Notes: generated from the letters alone by a model not told the origin. A DNA stretch of 51,425 nt from Lamprocystis purpurea DSM 4197 (GCF_000379525.1 NZ_KB902518.1:807-52231), one strand, 5' to 3'; positions 1 to 11,400 are shown, numbered from the stretch's first letter. A program made the numbers and translations.

Positions 1-25
1 CCTTTCCCGAGTTGGAGTGGATTAG

Positions 26-2485
26 GTGGTCGGGATTCCCGGGACAAAGAAATCGCGCGAAAGCCCATGGTTTTTGTATTGCCGCAAGAAAGGCAGGGAA
101 TCGTGGTCTGTCCCCGGTATTCCGCTGCCGAGCGTCCCGCCCCCCGGGCGCGCCGCCCTGATCGACCTCTTCGAGCGGGTCGCCTTCCACCCGCTCTCCA
201 TCCGGGTGCTGGCGCAGCAGCTCAAGGACCGCGGCCCGGAAGCCCTGGGCGAGCGCCTGGAGGCCTTGCTCAAAGGAGCCGGGGCGTCCCGCCCCGACGC
301 CGCAGGCGAGACGCCCGCGTCCCTCCACGCCTCCATCCAACTCTCGCTCGACCGCCTGGACCCAACCGCCCGCGCCCTGATCCCGCGCCTGGGCGTCTTC
401 CAGGGCGGCGCCTGCGAGGACGACCTGCTCGCCGTCACCGGGCTGGGCGTGCCGGACGAGGCGCCGCCGGACGCGCAGGGACGCGCCCAGTTGCAGATGC
501 TCCTGGAGGCGCTGGAGTCCGGGGACCTGGGGCCGGTCCTGCGGGCGAGCGGGATGCCGGAGGGCACCGTCCTGCCGCCGGAGGTCCTGGCGCAGATTCG
601 CGACCAGATCGCGGGGCAGGTCGATGAACTCCGCGCCCGGCTCGCCGCCCCAACCCCGGCCCCGGCCCCGGCCGCAGCAGGGGGCAGGGGAGAGGCCGTC
701 GCCTGGACCCAGGTCCGCGACCAACTCGTGGCCGCGGCCCTGATCGAGCCCGAGCCGCTTCCCGGCGTCCGCTGGCCCTATCTGCGCTTCCACCCCAGCC
801 TGGCCCCGCTCCTGTGGTCCGAATTGGACGCGCCCGAGCGGGAGCGGCTGACCAAGGCACACCGGGCGCGCTATGCGCAGACGGCCCGCTACCTGTATGT
901 CGAGGACCCCAAGCATCCGCACCAGGCCCGGGCCATCGCCCGGCTGGAACTGCCCAACCTGATCCACGCCTGCCATGGCGCACTGGCCGCGGGGGAGCCG
1001 GGGGCGGTCGACTTCGCCGACAGCCTCAACCGGTTCCTGGGCGTCTTCGGGCTCGGCCGGGAGTCCGACGACCTGCTCGCCCGCGCCGGTGCCGCCGCTC
1101 GGGTGGACGACCAGGCAGACTGGTACCTGGCCGAGTTCAACCGGGGCGAGCGGCTGCGTACCTCCGGCCGGATCGGCGAGGCCATGGGGTGCTTCGAGTC
1201 GATCCTGGCCCGGCTCGGTGAGGCACCGGGCTATCAGCGCGCCGTCATCCTGGGTCTGCTCGGCAGCTGTCTGACGGCCGACGGCCGGCCGGACCTGGCC
1301 GCCGCGTGCCAACGCGCGGAAATCGCGGTACTGGACCGGCTGGAACAGACGGATCAGGTCAGGCGCGAGCGGGGGTTCGCACTGACCGAACTGGCCGATG
1401 CACTCACCAATAGCGGGGACTATGCCGGGGCGCGGCGGGCCTATGAGGACGGGTTGGAGGTCGCAAAGGGCCTGAGCGACGAGCGCGCTCAGGGCGTCAG
1501 CCTCGGCCAGCTCGGCACCCTGGCCATGCGGGAGGGCCGGCTGGACGAGGCGGAGCGCCGCTACCGCGAAGCCCTGGACCTCTTCCAGCGGCTGGGCGAG
1601 CCCGCCAGCGAGGCGGTCTTATGGCACCAACTCGGCGTGGTCTATCAGGATGCGCGCCGCTGGGACGACGCGGAGCGTCACTACCGCGAATCGGCGCGGA
1701 TCAAGGAGCAGCGTGGCGACCTGGCCGCCGCCGCCCGGACCTGGAACAACCTCGCCATCGTCACCATGAACGCCGGCAGGCCGGAGGCGGCCGAGCACTG
1801 GTACCGCAAGGCCATTGAGGGCTCCCGCGCCGTCGGCGACCGGGTCAACCAGTCCAATGGTCTTGGGAACCTCGCCAACCTGCTCCAGTCCCAACCCACC
1901 CGACTCGCCGAGGCCAGGCGCCTGGCGGAGGAGTCGCTGGCAATCAAGGAGACCCTGGACCCGGGCGCCGCCGAGATCTGGAACACCCACGACATACTCG
2001 CCCAGATCACCGACTGCGAGCGCGCCGCCGCCCCGGACCCCGCGACTGCCGCCGCGCTGGCCGCCCAGTCCAGCGCCCACCGCCGCCGCGCCCGCGCGGC
2101 CCTGCGCGCCTTCCCCGGCACCCGCCACCGGCTCCAGCCCCACCTGCCGCTGATCCGCCTGGTCGTGCAGGCCCTCGCCGCCCCGGCCCCCGGGCGGGCC
2201 GGCCGACTCGCCCGCCTGCCGCTGATCGGCCGGCTGCTCCGGCGCGCACCCGCCCCCGGCCCCGCCGCCGCGCACCTCCAGGCCGAGTTGGAGCAGGCCC
2301 TGCCGCAACTGGAGGCCAAGGGCCGGACCAACCTGGCCGCCGCCATCCGCCTGCTGCGCACCGGCGAGCGCGACCCCGACACCCTCTGCGCCGCCCTGGA
2401 CCCGGAGGACGCCGTCATCATCGACACCATCCTCCAGGCCATCGCCGACCCCGCGACCCTCGCCGCCCTGACCGACCCCCCGTAG
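26..2485 (+). pseudogene. 5'-truncated NB-ARC/TPR regulatory ATPase-like protein
   Basis: The open frame begins with GTG directly after an in-frame TAG (23-25). Its first ~38 residues look like translated repeat DNA rather than protein. From about residue 40 the sequence resembles the winged-helix end of an NB-ARC/STAND ATPase (FHPLSIRVLAQQL, then RLGVFQGGACEDDLLAVTGL). It continues into a run of tetratricopeptide repeats, roughly residues 360-640, with typical 'EAERRYREALDLFQRLGE' helices. An Ala/Arg-rich helical tail follows. No P-loop or upstream effector domain is present, although STAND proteins normally carry both before this point. I infer that the 5' half was lost at the repeat-like element at 33-122. 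The remaining 780 codons have normal GC-rich coding character, so the loss is probably recent. It could still be expressed as a TPR scaffold. Confidence 0.7.
33..122. repeat. Imperfect inverted repeat, REP/MITE-like
   Basis: The two ends, around 33-48 and 97-122, are roughly reverse-complementary. Both carry a GG-A-TTCC/GGGACA-type block, and the right arm reads as a 'GGTCTGTCCCC' motif. The base and codon character differs from the GC-rich coding sequence that follows. The element lies where the truncated TPR gene loses its homology, so it may mark the breakpoint. Family assignment is by appearance only. Confidence 0.4.
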
Positions 2486-2799
2486 GGTCCGCTGTGCGGA
2501 CCAACGCCCTCGCGTTGACCATGACCGTGCGGCACCGCCCCGGTGGGAGCGGCTTCAGCCGCGACGCGACCTGGGGAAATAGGGGACGTACCACGAAATG
2601 CATTTCTGATCGCCCCGCAAGCGCGGGCAAGGGGGCACCGGCGGGCCGCTTGCGCGCGAGCGGTGAGCGGCTGGAGGTGCGGATGGACTGAGGCCGCCGG
2701 GGTGATCCGCCGGATCGAGGCGGCTGCGCCGCCCTGCAGGTGCCCGCACAGGCGCCCATTGCGCTACAATGTATCTCATCCCGCTGAGCAGAGGACCCT
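2486..2799. repeat. Intergenic stretch with REP copy and relB promoter
   Basis: It contains a REP-like palindrome at about 2543-2564 (GTGGGAGCGGCTTCAGCCGC) of the same family as the three copies at 36.1-36.3 kb. A 'GGGGACGTACCACGAAATG' sequence at about 2582-2600 resembles another dispersed element. The end holds a good -10 box, TACAAT, at about 2765-2770, which should serve the antitoxin gene; no convincing -35 was found. No gene is evident. Confidence 0.5.
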
Positions 2800-3078
2800 A
2801 TGACGACCACATCCATGATCCATGTGCGGATCGACGAGCAGGTCAAGGCACAGGCGAACGCGACGCTGGCAGCGATGGGCCTGACCATGTCCGATGCCGT
2901 TCGCGTATTCCTGACGCGCGTCGCCGCCGAACAGCGGCTTCCCTTCGCCCTGGAGGCGCCGAACGCCGAAACCCGCGCGGCGATGTCCGAGGCCGATACG
3001 ATCGCCCGTCAGCACCACGCCCGTTTCACCACCGCGGCCGTTCTGTTCGATGACCTCGACAGGGCCAGCCGCGAGTAA
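2800..3078 (+). CDS. RelB/DinJ family antitoxin
   Basis: This is a 92-residue protein beginning MTTTSMIHVRIDEQVKAQAN and continuing ATLAAMGLTMSDAVRVFLTRV. That is the ribbon-helix-helix DNA-binding domain of RelB/DinJ antitoxins, followed by a C-terminal toxin-binding tail. Family members bind and neutralise a YafQ/RelE-type mRNA interferase and repress their own promoter. A toxin-like frame overlaps its 3' end by 29 nt, the usual antitoxin-toxin order. An upstream TACAAT box is a plausible autoregulated promoter. The partner toxin appears broken, so the antitoxin may be an orphan kept for regulation or cross-neutralisation. The family call is secure; the specific partner is inferred from adjacency. 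Confidence 0.88.
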   Translation: MTTTSMIHVRIDEQVKAQANATLAAMGLTMSDAVRVFLTRVAAEQRLPFALEAPNAETRAAMSEADTIARQHHARFTTAAVLFDDLDRASRE

Positions 3079-3379
3079 GCGTGCAATCCCGCCGCGTGCG
3101 GCGGACTACACGAAGTCGTTCCTCAAGGACTGGCAGCGACTGACGCGATCCGGGCGGTTCGACATGCGGAGGCTGAAGGAAGCGATGTTGCTCCTGATCG
3201 CCAACGACGGCCCCTTGGGGCCGGAGTGGCTGGATCACCCCTTGGTCGGCGACTGGGAGGGGCATCGGGAATGCCACAGTCGAGGCGATCATCGATTTCC
3301 AGATGGATGCGCGAGCCGCCGGAACGCGACGGCGCCTGATCGCCGTCTCCTAGCTCCTGATGCGCCCCACTTCACATAG
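3050..3379 (+). pseudogene. YafQ-type mRNA interferase toxin with replaced C-terminus
   Basis: Residues ~10-75 match the YafQ family: RAADYTKSFLKDWQRL, LKEAMLLLIANDGPLGPEW, then LDHPLVGDWEGHRECH. In YafQ toxins the next segment is a '(I/V)GGDFLLIY' strand and a terminal 'RxGTHxxLF', which supply catalytic residues. Here the sequence changes abruptly after HRECH, at about 3275, into an unrelated Arg/Pro-rich tail, and no continuation of the family appears in any frame before the next gene. I therefore read it as an inactivated toxin whose 3' end was lost by rearrangement. In another frame the tail reads VEAIIDFQMDARAAGTRRR, possibly a piece of a different gene. Only one start (ATG 3050) is available in this frame, overlapping relB. 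Confidence 0.7.
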
Positions 3380-3428
3380 AACGATCAATCGGTGGCAAAA
3401 GGGCACCAGGTTGTAGCCGCAACTCCAG

Positions 3429-5546
3429 TCAGGCCAGGGGCTCCCGGACGTAATCGGGCTCGCACGATACGGGCACCGTGGGCGGCGGCACATGCCCGAA
3501 CCCCGCAAGCGTTACCAGCAAGGGGGCGAGATCGGCGTCCAGGGCAGTGATGCGCGCCTCCAGGTCGGCCCGTGGCGCCTGCACATGCAGGGCCGTTTCA
3601 AGTTCCTGCGCCCGCAGGCACACGGCCGCGGCCCCGAGGGTAGCGGCGGAGCCTTTTAGGGCGTGAGCCAACCGCAGCACCTCGTCTAGCGCACCGGTCG
3701 CCAGGTGCCGACGCAGTGCGGCAATGTCGTCGGCGTGGCACTGCGTGAACAGGGCCAAGAATCGCATGTAACTCGACAGATTGCCGCGCACGCAGCGCAA
3801 CCCGGCCTCCAGGTCGATTCCGGCGATGCCGTCTAAAGTCTGTCGTAAGGTCACGTCCTCGGACTGCGCAGCCGGTGCGGTCACGTCGGCCAGTCCCGGC
3901 GCGGCGGGTCGCGGCAGCCAGCGCAACAGGACCGCATAGAGCTGTTCGGGTTCCACCGGTTTGCCGATGTGATCGTCCATGCCGGCGTCCAGACAGCGTT
4001 GCCGATCCTCCGCAAAGGCATTGGCGGTCATGGCCAAGATGGGCAAGCGGGCATGTCTCGGCTGCGCGCGGATCCGGCGGGTCGCCTCCAACCCGTCCAT
4101 CTCCGGCATTTGCACGTCCATCAGCACCAGCGCGTACTCCCTCGCCATGGCGCGCTCGACCGCCTCGTGACCCGTTGCGACCACGTCCACGACCAGACCC
4201 AGGCCGCTCAAGATCTCGCACGCCACCTCCTGATTGACCGGGTCGTCCTCCGCCAGTAGCAGGTGCACACCCCGGTAATCGCGCGCCAGGACCACCTCCG
4301 GGGGCTCCGCCCCTGGCCCCATCCCGGCGCACGCCGGCGCGGCCTCCGGCACCGCGACCCGGGTCAGCCGGGCCGTCGCCCAGAAGGTGCTGCCCTGGCC
4401 CGGGGTACTCGTCACGCCTACGCCACCGCCCATCAGGTTCGCCAGGCGGCGGCAGATGATCAGCCCCAAACCCGTACCACCGAAGCGACGGGTGGTCGAG
4501 TCGTCGGCCTGGGCGAACGCCTCGAACAATCGCGCCTGTTGGTCCGCCGTCAGTCCGATCCCCTGATCCTCCACCTCCAGACGCAGCAGCAGGGTCTCCC
4601 CCTGATCCTCCGCCACCCGGACACGCACCTGGACCCGGCCCTGCTCGGTGAACTTGATGGCATTGCCGATATAGTTGAGCAAGATCTGTCCCAGGCGCAG
4701 GGGGTCACCGCGCACCGCCGCCGGGACCGCGGAGTCGATGTCCCGCTCGATCGTCAGGCCCTTGGCGAGCGCCCGTTCACCCAGGATGCCGAGTGTATGA
4801 TCGACCACCTCGGCCAGGACGAACGGGACCTCTTCCAAGCTCAGTTGATCGGCCTCGATTTTGGACAGGTCCAGGATGTCGTTGATGACGCACAAGAGGT
4901 GCTGGCTTGCCTCACCGACCTTGGCCAGTTGTGCGCTGGACTGCGGGTCGGTGAGCCGCTTGCGCAACAGATAGGTCAGGCCGACGATGGCGTTGATGGG
5001 GGTGCGGATCTCGTGGCTCATTCGGGCCAGGAAGGCACTCTTGGCGCGGGTGGCGGACTCGGCCTGGTCGCGGGCCTCCACCAATTCTGCGGTGCGCTGC
5101 GCGACCAATTGTTCGAGGTGCTGCCGATAGCCTTCGAGATCCGCCTCCAGCCGCTTGCGGTTGACCCTCTGTTCGGCCTGCGCCAGGGCCCGCGTGACCG
5201 CCTCCGGCAAGCGGGAGAGCCGATCCTTCAGCAGATAGTCGCTGGCGCCCTGGTGCAGGGCCGCCACCGCCAGGTCCTCACCCATGGCGCCGCTGACGAA
5301 GATGAACGGCAGATCGGGGTCCCGCGCCCGGACCAGGGCCAGTGCACGGCCGCCGTCGAAGTCCGGCAGGTGATAGTCCGCCAGGACCAGATCCGGGCGG
5401 AAGGTGTCCAGCGCCGCGACGAAGTCCGCCTCGTGTTCGACCCGTCGCGACGCGAAGTCGATCCCGGCCTTGCGCAGATTGCGCTCGTTGAGCTCAGCAT
5501 CGGCCGGATTGTCTTCCAGCAGCAGGATGCGCAATGGGCAGTTCAC
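3429..5546 (-). CDS. Hybrid histidine kinase (REC-HisKA-HATPase-REC-Hpt)
   Basis: This 705-residue cytoplasmic protein starts with a receiver domain (residues ~5-125, [14 protein letters not shown]). A coiled coil follows, then HisKA with its phospho-acceptor at about H178 in MSHEIRTP. The HATPase has an N box ([13 protein letters not shown]) and a G box ([18 protein letters not shown]). A second receiver, about residues 425-545, carries [11 protein letters not shown], and a C-terminal Hpt domain carries AHALKGSA. There is no membrane segment or sensor domain, so input must come through the first receiver. The GTG start overlaps the stop of the upstream response regulator by 4 nt (GTGA), which indicates translational coupling. 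The three genes form an operon: membrane sensor, single-domain regulator, then this phosphorelay hub. The output target is not in the window. Confidence 0.92.
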   Translation of the reverse strand: MNCPLRILLLEDNPADAELNERNLRKAGIDFASRRVEHEADFVAALDTFRPDLVLADYHLPDFDGGRALALVRARDPDLPFIFVSGAMGEDLAVAALHQGASDYLLKDRLSRLPEAVTRALAQAEQRVNRKRLEADLEGYRQHLEQLVAQRTAELVEARDQAESATRAKSAFLARMSHEIRTPINAIVGLTYLLRKRLTDPQSSAQLAKVGEASQHLLCVINDILDLSKIEADQLSLEEVPFVLAEVVDHTLGILGERALAKGLTIERDIDSAVPAAVRGDPLRLGQILLNYIGNAIKFTEQGRVQVRVRVAEDQGETLLLRLEVEDQGIGLTADQQARLFEAFAQADDSTTRRFGGTGLGLIICRRLANLMGGGVGVTSTPGQGSTFWATARLTRVAVPEAAPACAGMGPGAEPPEVVLARDYRGVHLLLAEDDPVNQEVACEILSGLGLVVDVVATGHEAVERAMAREYALVLMDVQMPEMDGLEATRRIRAQPRHARLPILAMTANAFAEDRQRCLDAGMDDHIGKPVEPEQLYAVLLRWLPRPAAPGLADVTAPAAQSEDVTLRQTLDGIAGIDLEAGLRCVRGNLSSYMRFLALFTQCHADDIAALRRHLATGALDEVLRLAHALKGSAATLGAAAVCLRAQELETALHVQAPRADLEARITALDADLAPLLVTLAGFGHVPPPTVPVSCEPDYVREPLA

Positions 5547-6001
5547 GACGGCGAACGGATATCGGGCGGCACGCGATTGATCAGCACCCAGTACATACCG
5601 AGATCGGCCACCACCCGGGCGAACTCGTCGAACGCGACCGGCTTCGCGACGAAGCTGTTCACCCCGAGCTTGTAGGTGGAGACCAGGTCGCGCTCCTCCT
5701 TCGACGAGGTGAGCACGACCACCGGCAGATCGTGGGTCTGCGGATTGGCGCGGATCTGCGTCAGCACCTCGATGCCGTCGACCTTGGGCAGTCGCAGATC
5801 GAGCAGCACCACGCGTGGCAGGCCATTAGGCCCCGCGTACTGGCCGCGATGGAACAGATAATCCAGCGCGGCCTCGCCGTCCTTGACCCAGATGACCCGG
5901 TTGGCCAGGTTGTGTTTCTTCAGTGCGCGCAGCGCCAGCTCAGCATCGTTGGGGTTATCCTCCACCAGCAGGATATCGACCACCGAATCGGTCATGCTCA
6001 T
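5543..6001 (-). CDS. Single-domain response regulator, Rcp1-like
   Basis: The 152-residue receiver-only protein starts [22 protein letters not shown]. It has the acidic pocket, the phospho-acceptor Asp in [13 protein letters not shown], and the conserved Thr/Ser and Lys (VVVLTSS, FVAKPV). The long beta4-alpha4 segment and the [19 protein letters not shown] stretch are characteristic of Rcp1-type regulators that partner phytochrome-like kinases. It has no output domain, so it probably acts by protein contact or as a phosphate shuttle between the kinase just upstream (3 nt gap) and the hybrid kinase just downstream (4 nt overlap). The domain assignment is secure; the shuttle role is inferred from gene order. 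Confidence 0.92.
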   Translation of the reverse strand: MSMTDSVVDILLVEDNPNDAELALRALKKHNLANRVIWVKDGEAALDYLFHRGQYAGPNGLPRVVLLDLRLPKVDGIEVLTQIRANPQTHDLPVVVLTSSKEERDLVSTYKLGVNSFVAKPVAFDEFARVVADLGMYWVLINRVPPDIRSPS

Positions 6002-6004
6002 GAT

Positions 6005-8194
6005 TCACTCCTTCCCGGACAGGGCCTGATCCGGTCTGACCGGAAGCCCGAAGCGGAACTTGGCCCCGACATTGACGGCACCCTCGGCCGCCACCTGTCC
6101 GCCGTGTTTTTGGACGAAGCGCTTGACGATGGCCAGGCCGACGCCGGTGCCGGCGAATTCGTCCATGCCGTGGAGCCGCTGGAACAGGCCGAACAGCTTG
6201 TCCCGATAGTCCGCATTGAAGCCGGCCCCGTTGTCCTTGACCTCAAACCAGATCAGGTCATGCCGGCGTTCCGCGCCGACCTCGATGCGCGCCGGGTCGC
6301 GGTGGCGGCTGAACTTCAGGGCGTTGTCGAGCAGATTCTGCCAGACTTGCTGTAAGGCGCGCCGATCGGCACAGACCGACGGCAAGTCGGCCCGATGGAA
6401 TTCGACCAGCCGCCCGGTACGTTGTTCCGCGAGCCCCGCCCAGACCGCGTCGACCAGGCCATTCATATCCAGCTGCGCCAGTTCCAGGTCCATCCGCCCG
6501 GCACGGGACAGGGCCAGGATGTCGTCGATCAATTGGGCCATCTTGCGGGCGTTGTCGCTGACCACGCCGAACAGCCGCAGCCCTTCTGCATCCAGTTGGG
6601 GCGCATAGTCTTCGCGCAGGATGGCGCTGAAACCGTCGATGGCGCGCAGCGGCGCGCGCAGGTCGTGAGAGACCGAGTAGCTGAAACTCTCCAGGTCCGC
6701 GTTGGCGGTTTCCAGCTCCTGGGTCCGGCATGCCACGTCGGCTTCAAGGCGAATCCGATAGGCACTGCGTTCCGCCTCCAACTGCTTGCGCACCGCGATG
6801 TCCTCGACCAGAAAGATGAAATGCAGCGCCTCGCCGTCGGTGCCCCGCACCAGCGAGATGGTCCGGTTGATCCAGACCAGGGAGCGATCCTTGCGGACAT
6901 AACGCCGCTCCACCGAATCGACCGGCCGCTCCCCCGTCAGGAGCTTGTGCATCGCCGCGGTATCGGACTCAAGGTCGTCCGGATGCTCGATGTCCTGGAG
7001 GGCGATGCGCGGCAATTCCTCAATGGGGTAGCCGAGGATCTCGCACAGCTTGTGGTTGACACGCAGCCAGCGCCCATCGACGCCGACATGGGCGATCCCA
7101 ATGGCGGCCTGCTCGAAGGTGACACGGTTGACCTCCTCGCTGGCAAACAGGGCCGCGGTGGCCTGCTGAGTCGCCAAGGCCTGATCCAACCCCTGTTGGA
7201 GGATGCGCGCGCGCCAGTGGCTGGTCTGGGCGCGCCACCAGGACCAGTTCACCCCACCCGCTGCGCCCAACAGCAACAGGGTGACCAGCATGACCCACAG
7301 CGCCCATTGCCGCAGCGGGGCATCGACCTCGCGTGTGTCCTGCTTGGCGACCAGGACCCAGGGTGTCCCCGTGACCCGGGCGGCGTAGCCGAGCACCGGG
7401 TCGCCGGCATAGTCGCGGGAGCCGCGCTGGATGCCGGACTCGCCACCCACAGCGCGGGCCGAGAGCAGTCCCGGCTGGTCGATCGGGACCCGGATGGTCA
7501 TCGGCGGCGCCTTGCGCGTGACAATGTTCAGGATGCTCTCGCCCTCGGGTCTGGCCAACACGGTCTCGCCGGTCTGGGAGGGCAGCGGCCAGTGCAACAG
7601 CAGCGGGAAGACTTGCCGCTGCGCGGGCGCGCCCAGATAGATGGCGCCGACGATTTGAGTGCCCTGTACCGCGATGCGTTTGATGGGTCCGACCATGCCG
7701 ATGCGGATCGGTTGGCCCGGCTGCCGGTGAAAGTCGACCAGTTGGGGTTGGTCCTGCCGCATTGCCGCGCTGGCCTGCGGCCCGAATTCCGCCTGGGAGG
7801 CAATCCCTTCGCTGCGAATGCGTTCATTGCCCGCGGCATCGAAGAGCGCAATCGTGTCATAGCCCACATTGCGTTTCATCGCGGCGAGACGCGCCTTAAT
7901 CTCCGCCAGTGCCGCCTCATCCTGTCCGTCCTGGCTCAACCAGCGATTGAAATCGCTCGCCAATTGCGAGTCCGACCCGAACAAGGCGACGTCCGCGGTG
8001 CGCTCATTCAACCAGGTATCGAGCTGGTCGATCTTCAGCTCGGCCACCGCCTGCAAGGCGGCCTCGACGCTGGCCTGGCGCTCGGCGCGCAGGCCATGGA
8101 AGACGGCCAGTGCGACCAGCAGCAACAAAGCCGCGCTGACCAGAAAAACGGTCAGCGGCAGGGTCGGTCGGCTCTCGGGTTCGGAGGCGGTCAT
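6005..8194 (-). CDS. Membrane sensor histidine kinase (Cache-PAS-HisKA-HATPase)
   Basis: This is a 729-residue kinase. One membrane helix (residues ~12-32, PLTVFLVSAALLLLVALAVF) leads into a large periplasmic region of the double-Cache type, which ends near residue 290. A second helix, ALWVMLVTLLLLGAAGG, follows. The cytoplasmic part has a PAS domain (about 355-475, with the IEHPDDLESD and FIFLVEDIAVRKQ motifs), then HisKA with about H510 in SVSHDLRAPLRAIDGF, then HATPase (FEVKDNGAGFNADYRDKLF, GTGVGLAIVKRF). This DHp/HATPase subtype (SHDLRAP, LFQRLHGMDEFAGTG) is the one usually paired with Rcp1-like regulators, and one is encoded 3 nt downstream. The ligand is unknown; Cache domains commonly bind small metabolites. 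It is the first gene of a three-gene operon and diverges from another kinase at 8434. Confidence 0.92.
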   Translation of the reverse strand: MTASEPESRPTLPLTVFLVSAALLLLVALAVFHGLRAERQASVEAALQAVAELKIDQLDTWLNERTADVALFGSDSQLASDFNRWLSQDGQDEAALAEIKARLAAMKRNVGYDTIALFDAAGNERIRSEGIASQAEFGPQASAAMRQDQPQLVDFHRQPGQPIRIGMVGPIKRIAVQGTQIVGAIYLGAPAQRQVFPLLLHWPLPSQTGETVLARPEGESILNIVTRKAPPMTIRVPIDQPGLLSARAVGGESGIQRGSRDYAGDPVLGYAARVTGTPWVLVAKQDTREVDAPLRQWALWVMLVTLLLLGAAGGVNWSWWRAQTSHWRARILQQGLDQALATQQATAALFASEEVNRVTFEQAAIGIAHVGVDGRWLRVNHKLCEILGYPIEELPRIALQDIEHPDDLESDTAAMHKLLTGERPVDSVERRYVRKDRSLVWINRTISLVRGTDGEALHFIFLVEDIAVRKQLEAERSAYRIRLEADVACRTQELETANADLESFSYSVSHDLRAPLRAIDGFSAILREDYAPQLDAEGLRLFGVVSDNARKMAQLIDDILALSRAGRMDLELAQLDMNGLVDAVWAGLAEQRTGRLVEFHRADLPSVCADRRALQQVWQNLLDNALKFSRHRDPARIEVGAERRHDLIWFEVKDNGAGFNADYRDKLFGLFQRLHGMDEFAGTGVGLAIVKRFVQKHGGQVAAEGAVNVGAKFRFGLPVRPDQALSGKE

Positions 8195-8433
8195 GGGGGT
8201 CCAGTCGGCGGTGCCGTTCAGCTGAGTTTAACCGTTCGCGCTCCCAATGGGCTCGGGGTCTCGACATCCTCTCAACGGTTGCGGCAACCCTTGCATAATC
8301 TTTCCGAAGATTGTCAGACCCCGCCTTCGACCGCAAGGGCCGCACGGCGTTTCCGTCGGCCTTGCATTCCCATCCGCATCGGGACTACCCTCGACCCTAG
8401 TCTCGCACTTAGACGGTTGGGTTTCCTCCCCGC
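8195..8433. promoter_or_regulatory. Divergent intergenic region between two sensor kinase genes
   Basis: This 239-bp region separates the two oppositely oriented kinase genes and must carry both promoters. It contains a short perfect inverted repeat AATCTT-tccg-AAGATT at 8297-8312, a possible operator or small hairpin. No confident -35/-10 pair could be assigned by eye. Confidence 0.35.
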
Positions 8434-11400
8434 ATGTTGGTCATTCTCGGAAGGTACCGCAGTATCATCCCGGCAATCGCGGCCTGGGGTCTTGCAGTAC
8501 TTTGCCTGCTGGTTGCCCCTGGCGCCAGAAGCGCGTCGCCTCGCCCGATCCTGGTCGGTTCCGAGAGCGGCTTCCCGCCGTATGCCGACACAGACGCGAG
8601 CGGCCGGGCGGTCGGCTTCTCCGTGGACCTCTTTTCCGCCGTCGCCCGCGTCATGGATATCCCGATCCAGTACCGGGTCAGCGACTGGGACCAGACCTGG
8701 AACGGGCTGCTGAACGGTAACGTCGATGCACTGCCGCTGGTGGCCCAGATCAAGGAGCGTGAAGGACTGGTTGAATTCGCCAAGACCCATACCAGCGGCT
8801 TCGATGCCTTCTTCGTACGCAAAGGCAGTCAGACGCTGGCCTCGATCGACGCCGCGCGCGGTCGGCAGATCATCGTTATGCGCTCTGATGCCGGCCACCA
8901 GGCCCTCGCCGGCCGGGGTTTCGCCAGTGACCTGGTGCTTGCCGACAGCTTGCCCGACGCCTTGGGTATGCTCGCCGCCGGCCGGCACGATGCCGTGCTC
9001 GCACCGCTGGTACAGGGGAGCCTGATACTTCGTAAGTACGGGCTCGATGGGATCGAGGCCGGTCCGCCGCTGAAGGAATACCGCCGCGATTACGCCTTCG
9101 CGGTGAAGAAAGGCGATACGATGCTGCGCGACCAGTTAGACCAGGGGCTGCTGATCGTCAAGACCAGCGGCGAATACCAGCAGATTTACGATCGCTGGCT
9201 GGGCATTTACGAGCCGTCACCGTTTCCGCTGAAACTGCTTGCCTGGGCGGGCGGCGGACTGGGACTGGCGTTGCTGTTGTTTGGGAGTTGGGCGTGGACG
9301 TTGCGCCAAAGCCGTGAACGTCTGAGAGTGAGCGAGACACGCTTCCGCCATTTCTTTGAGAAGAATACCTCGGTGATGTTGCTCATCGATCCGGCAAGCG
9401 GTGAAATCATGGCCGCCAATCAGGCCGCGGTCACCTATTACGACTACCCGCGGCCCGGCCCGGTCGGCATGCTCATCAGCGCGATCAACACCCTGCCCCC
9501 CGACGAGGTCGCGCTGGAGCGGCAACGGGCGCTGCACGAGGAGCGCAACTATTTTAATTTTCGGCACCGCATCGCGAACGGCGAAGTGCGCGATGTCGAG
9601 GTCTTTTCGACGCCGGTCGACGTCGGTGGCAGGCCGCTGCTGTTTTCCATCATCCATGACATCACTCAGCGCAAGCAGCAGGAGATTTCCCTGCTGGCGT
9701 CCAACGCGCGTCTGGCCTTGGCGCAAAGCACGGCCCATGCGGGCGTTTGGGATTGGGACATCGCCAGCGGCAAGCTGTCATGGTCGGATGAATTTTTTCA
9801 TCTCTTCGACCTCGATCCGGCCAAGACGGAAGCGAGCTTCAGCACCTGGCGGTCCGCGCTGCACCTGGAAGACCTGTTGACGGCTGAAGCACGTATCGGC
9901 GATGCCATGCGTGCCCATGTCCCACTGATCAACGAATATCGCATCATTCTGGGATCGGGACAGGTCCGCTGGATCTACGCAACCGGCGACACGACTTACG
10001 ATGCGCAGGGTCAGCCCCTGCGCATGACCGGCATTTGCATCGACATCAGCGCGCGCAAGCAGGCGGAGGCGGCATTACGCGATAGCGAGGAAACGTTCCG
10101 GACCTTGGCGGAATTGGCGCCGGTCGGCATTTATCTGACCTCGCCCGATGGCGGCTGCCTGTATGCCAACAAACGCTGGTGTGGCATGGCGGGGATGGCC
10201 CCGACGGCGGCGCTCGGGAACGGTTGGTTAGCGGCACTGCATCCTGAGGATCGCGCATCCGTTGCCTCGGACTGGCAACGGACGGTTGAGTCCGGTGGAA
10301 GTTGGGACCAGGACTACCGCTTCCGAACGCCGGGTGGGGTCATGACCTGGGTGCACGGGCTGGCTACGCCACAACGCGACCGCACCGGTACGATTGTCAG
10401 GTATATCGGCGTCAACCTGGACATTACCGAGCACAAACAGGCCGCCGACGTTCAAGCCTTTCTGGCGCGAACCAGCGGTCGATCTCCGGACGAGACATTC
10501 TTCCATGTCCTGGCACGCTACCTCGCCGAAACCCTGGATGTGTTCTATGTCTGCATCGACCGTCTGGAAGGGGATGGGCTGACGGCCCGCACCCTTGCGG
10601 TTTGGTGCGACGGACAGTTCGAGGACAACGTCAGCTATGCCCTGAGGGACACGCCGTGCGGCGATGTCGTCGGCAAACAGATCTGCTGCTTTGCCGCCGG
10701 CGTCTGCGAGTCCTTCCCGCGTGACCAGGTGCTCCAGGACTTGCGGGCGGAAAGCTACATCGGCACGACGCTGTGGAGCCATGATGGCCGGCCGATCGGC
10801 CTGATTGCGGTGATCGGACGGCAGCCGCTGCACAACCGCCAGTTCGCCGAATCCGCATTGAAGCTCGTGGCGGTGCGCTCCGCCGGGGAATTGGAACGGC
10901 TGTTGGCCGAAGAGTCACTCTACGCCAGCGAAGAGAAGTACCGCCGGTTCGTCGAGTCGGCCAACGAAGGCGTCTGGGCCACGGATGCCGCCGACCGCAC
11001 GATCTTTGTCAATGCTGCGATGTGCCGGATACTGGGTTATCTGCCCGCAGAGATGATGGGGCTGACCGTCGAATCGTTCATCGTCGAGCAACACTTGGCG
11101 GACCCGGATTCGCACATTCAGCAAGGGCATGCCGGCAAGGTGGATTCCCACGACGAACGCTGTTTCCGTTGCAAAGACGGTCGCGCCTGCTGGTGCCTGG
11201 TCAGTGCGACCGTGCTAAAGAACGAACAGGGCGAATATACCGGTTCGTTCGCCATGTTGACCGACATCACCGCCGCCAAAGCAGCCGCGGCGGAACTCGC
11301 CCTATATCGCGCTCAGCTCGAACAACTCGTTGAGAAGCGTACTGAACAACTGGCCGCCGCCAAGGACGCTGCCGAAGCCGCCAACGCGGCCAAGAGCGCG

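Noticed and set aside
6395-8713. Long plus-strand frame opposite the Cache-PAS kinase
   Set aside because: It is an antisense shadow. The minus-strand product has complete domain structure; this one has none.
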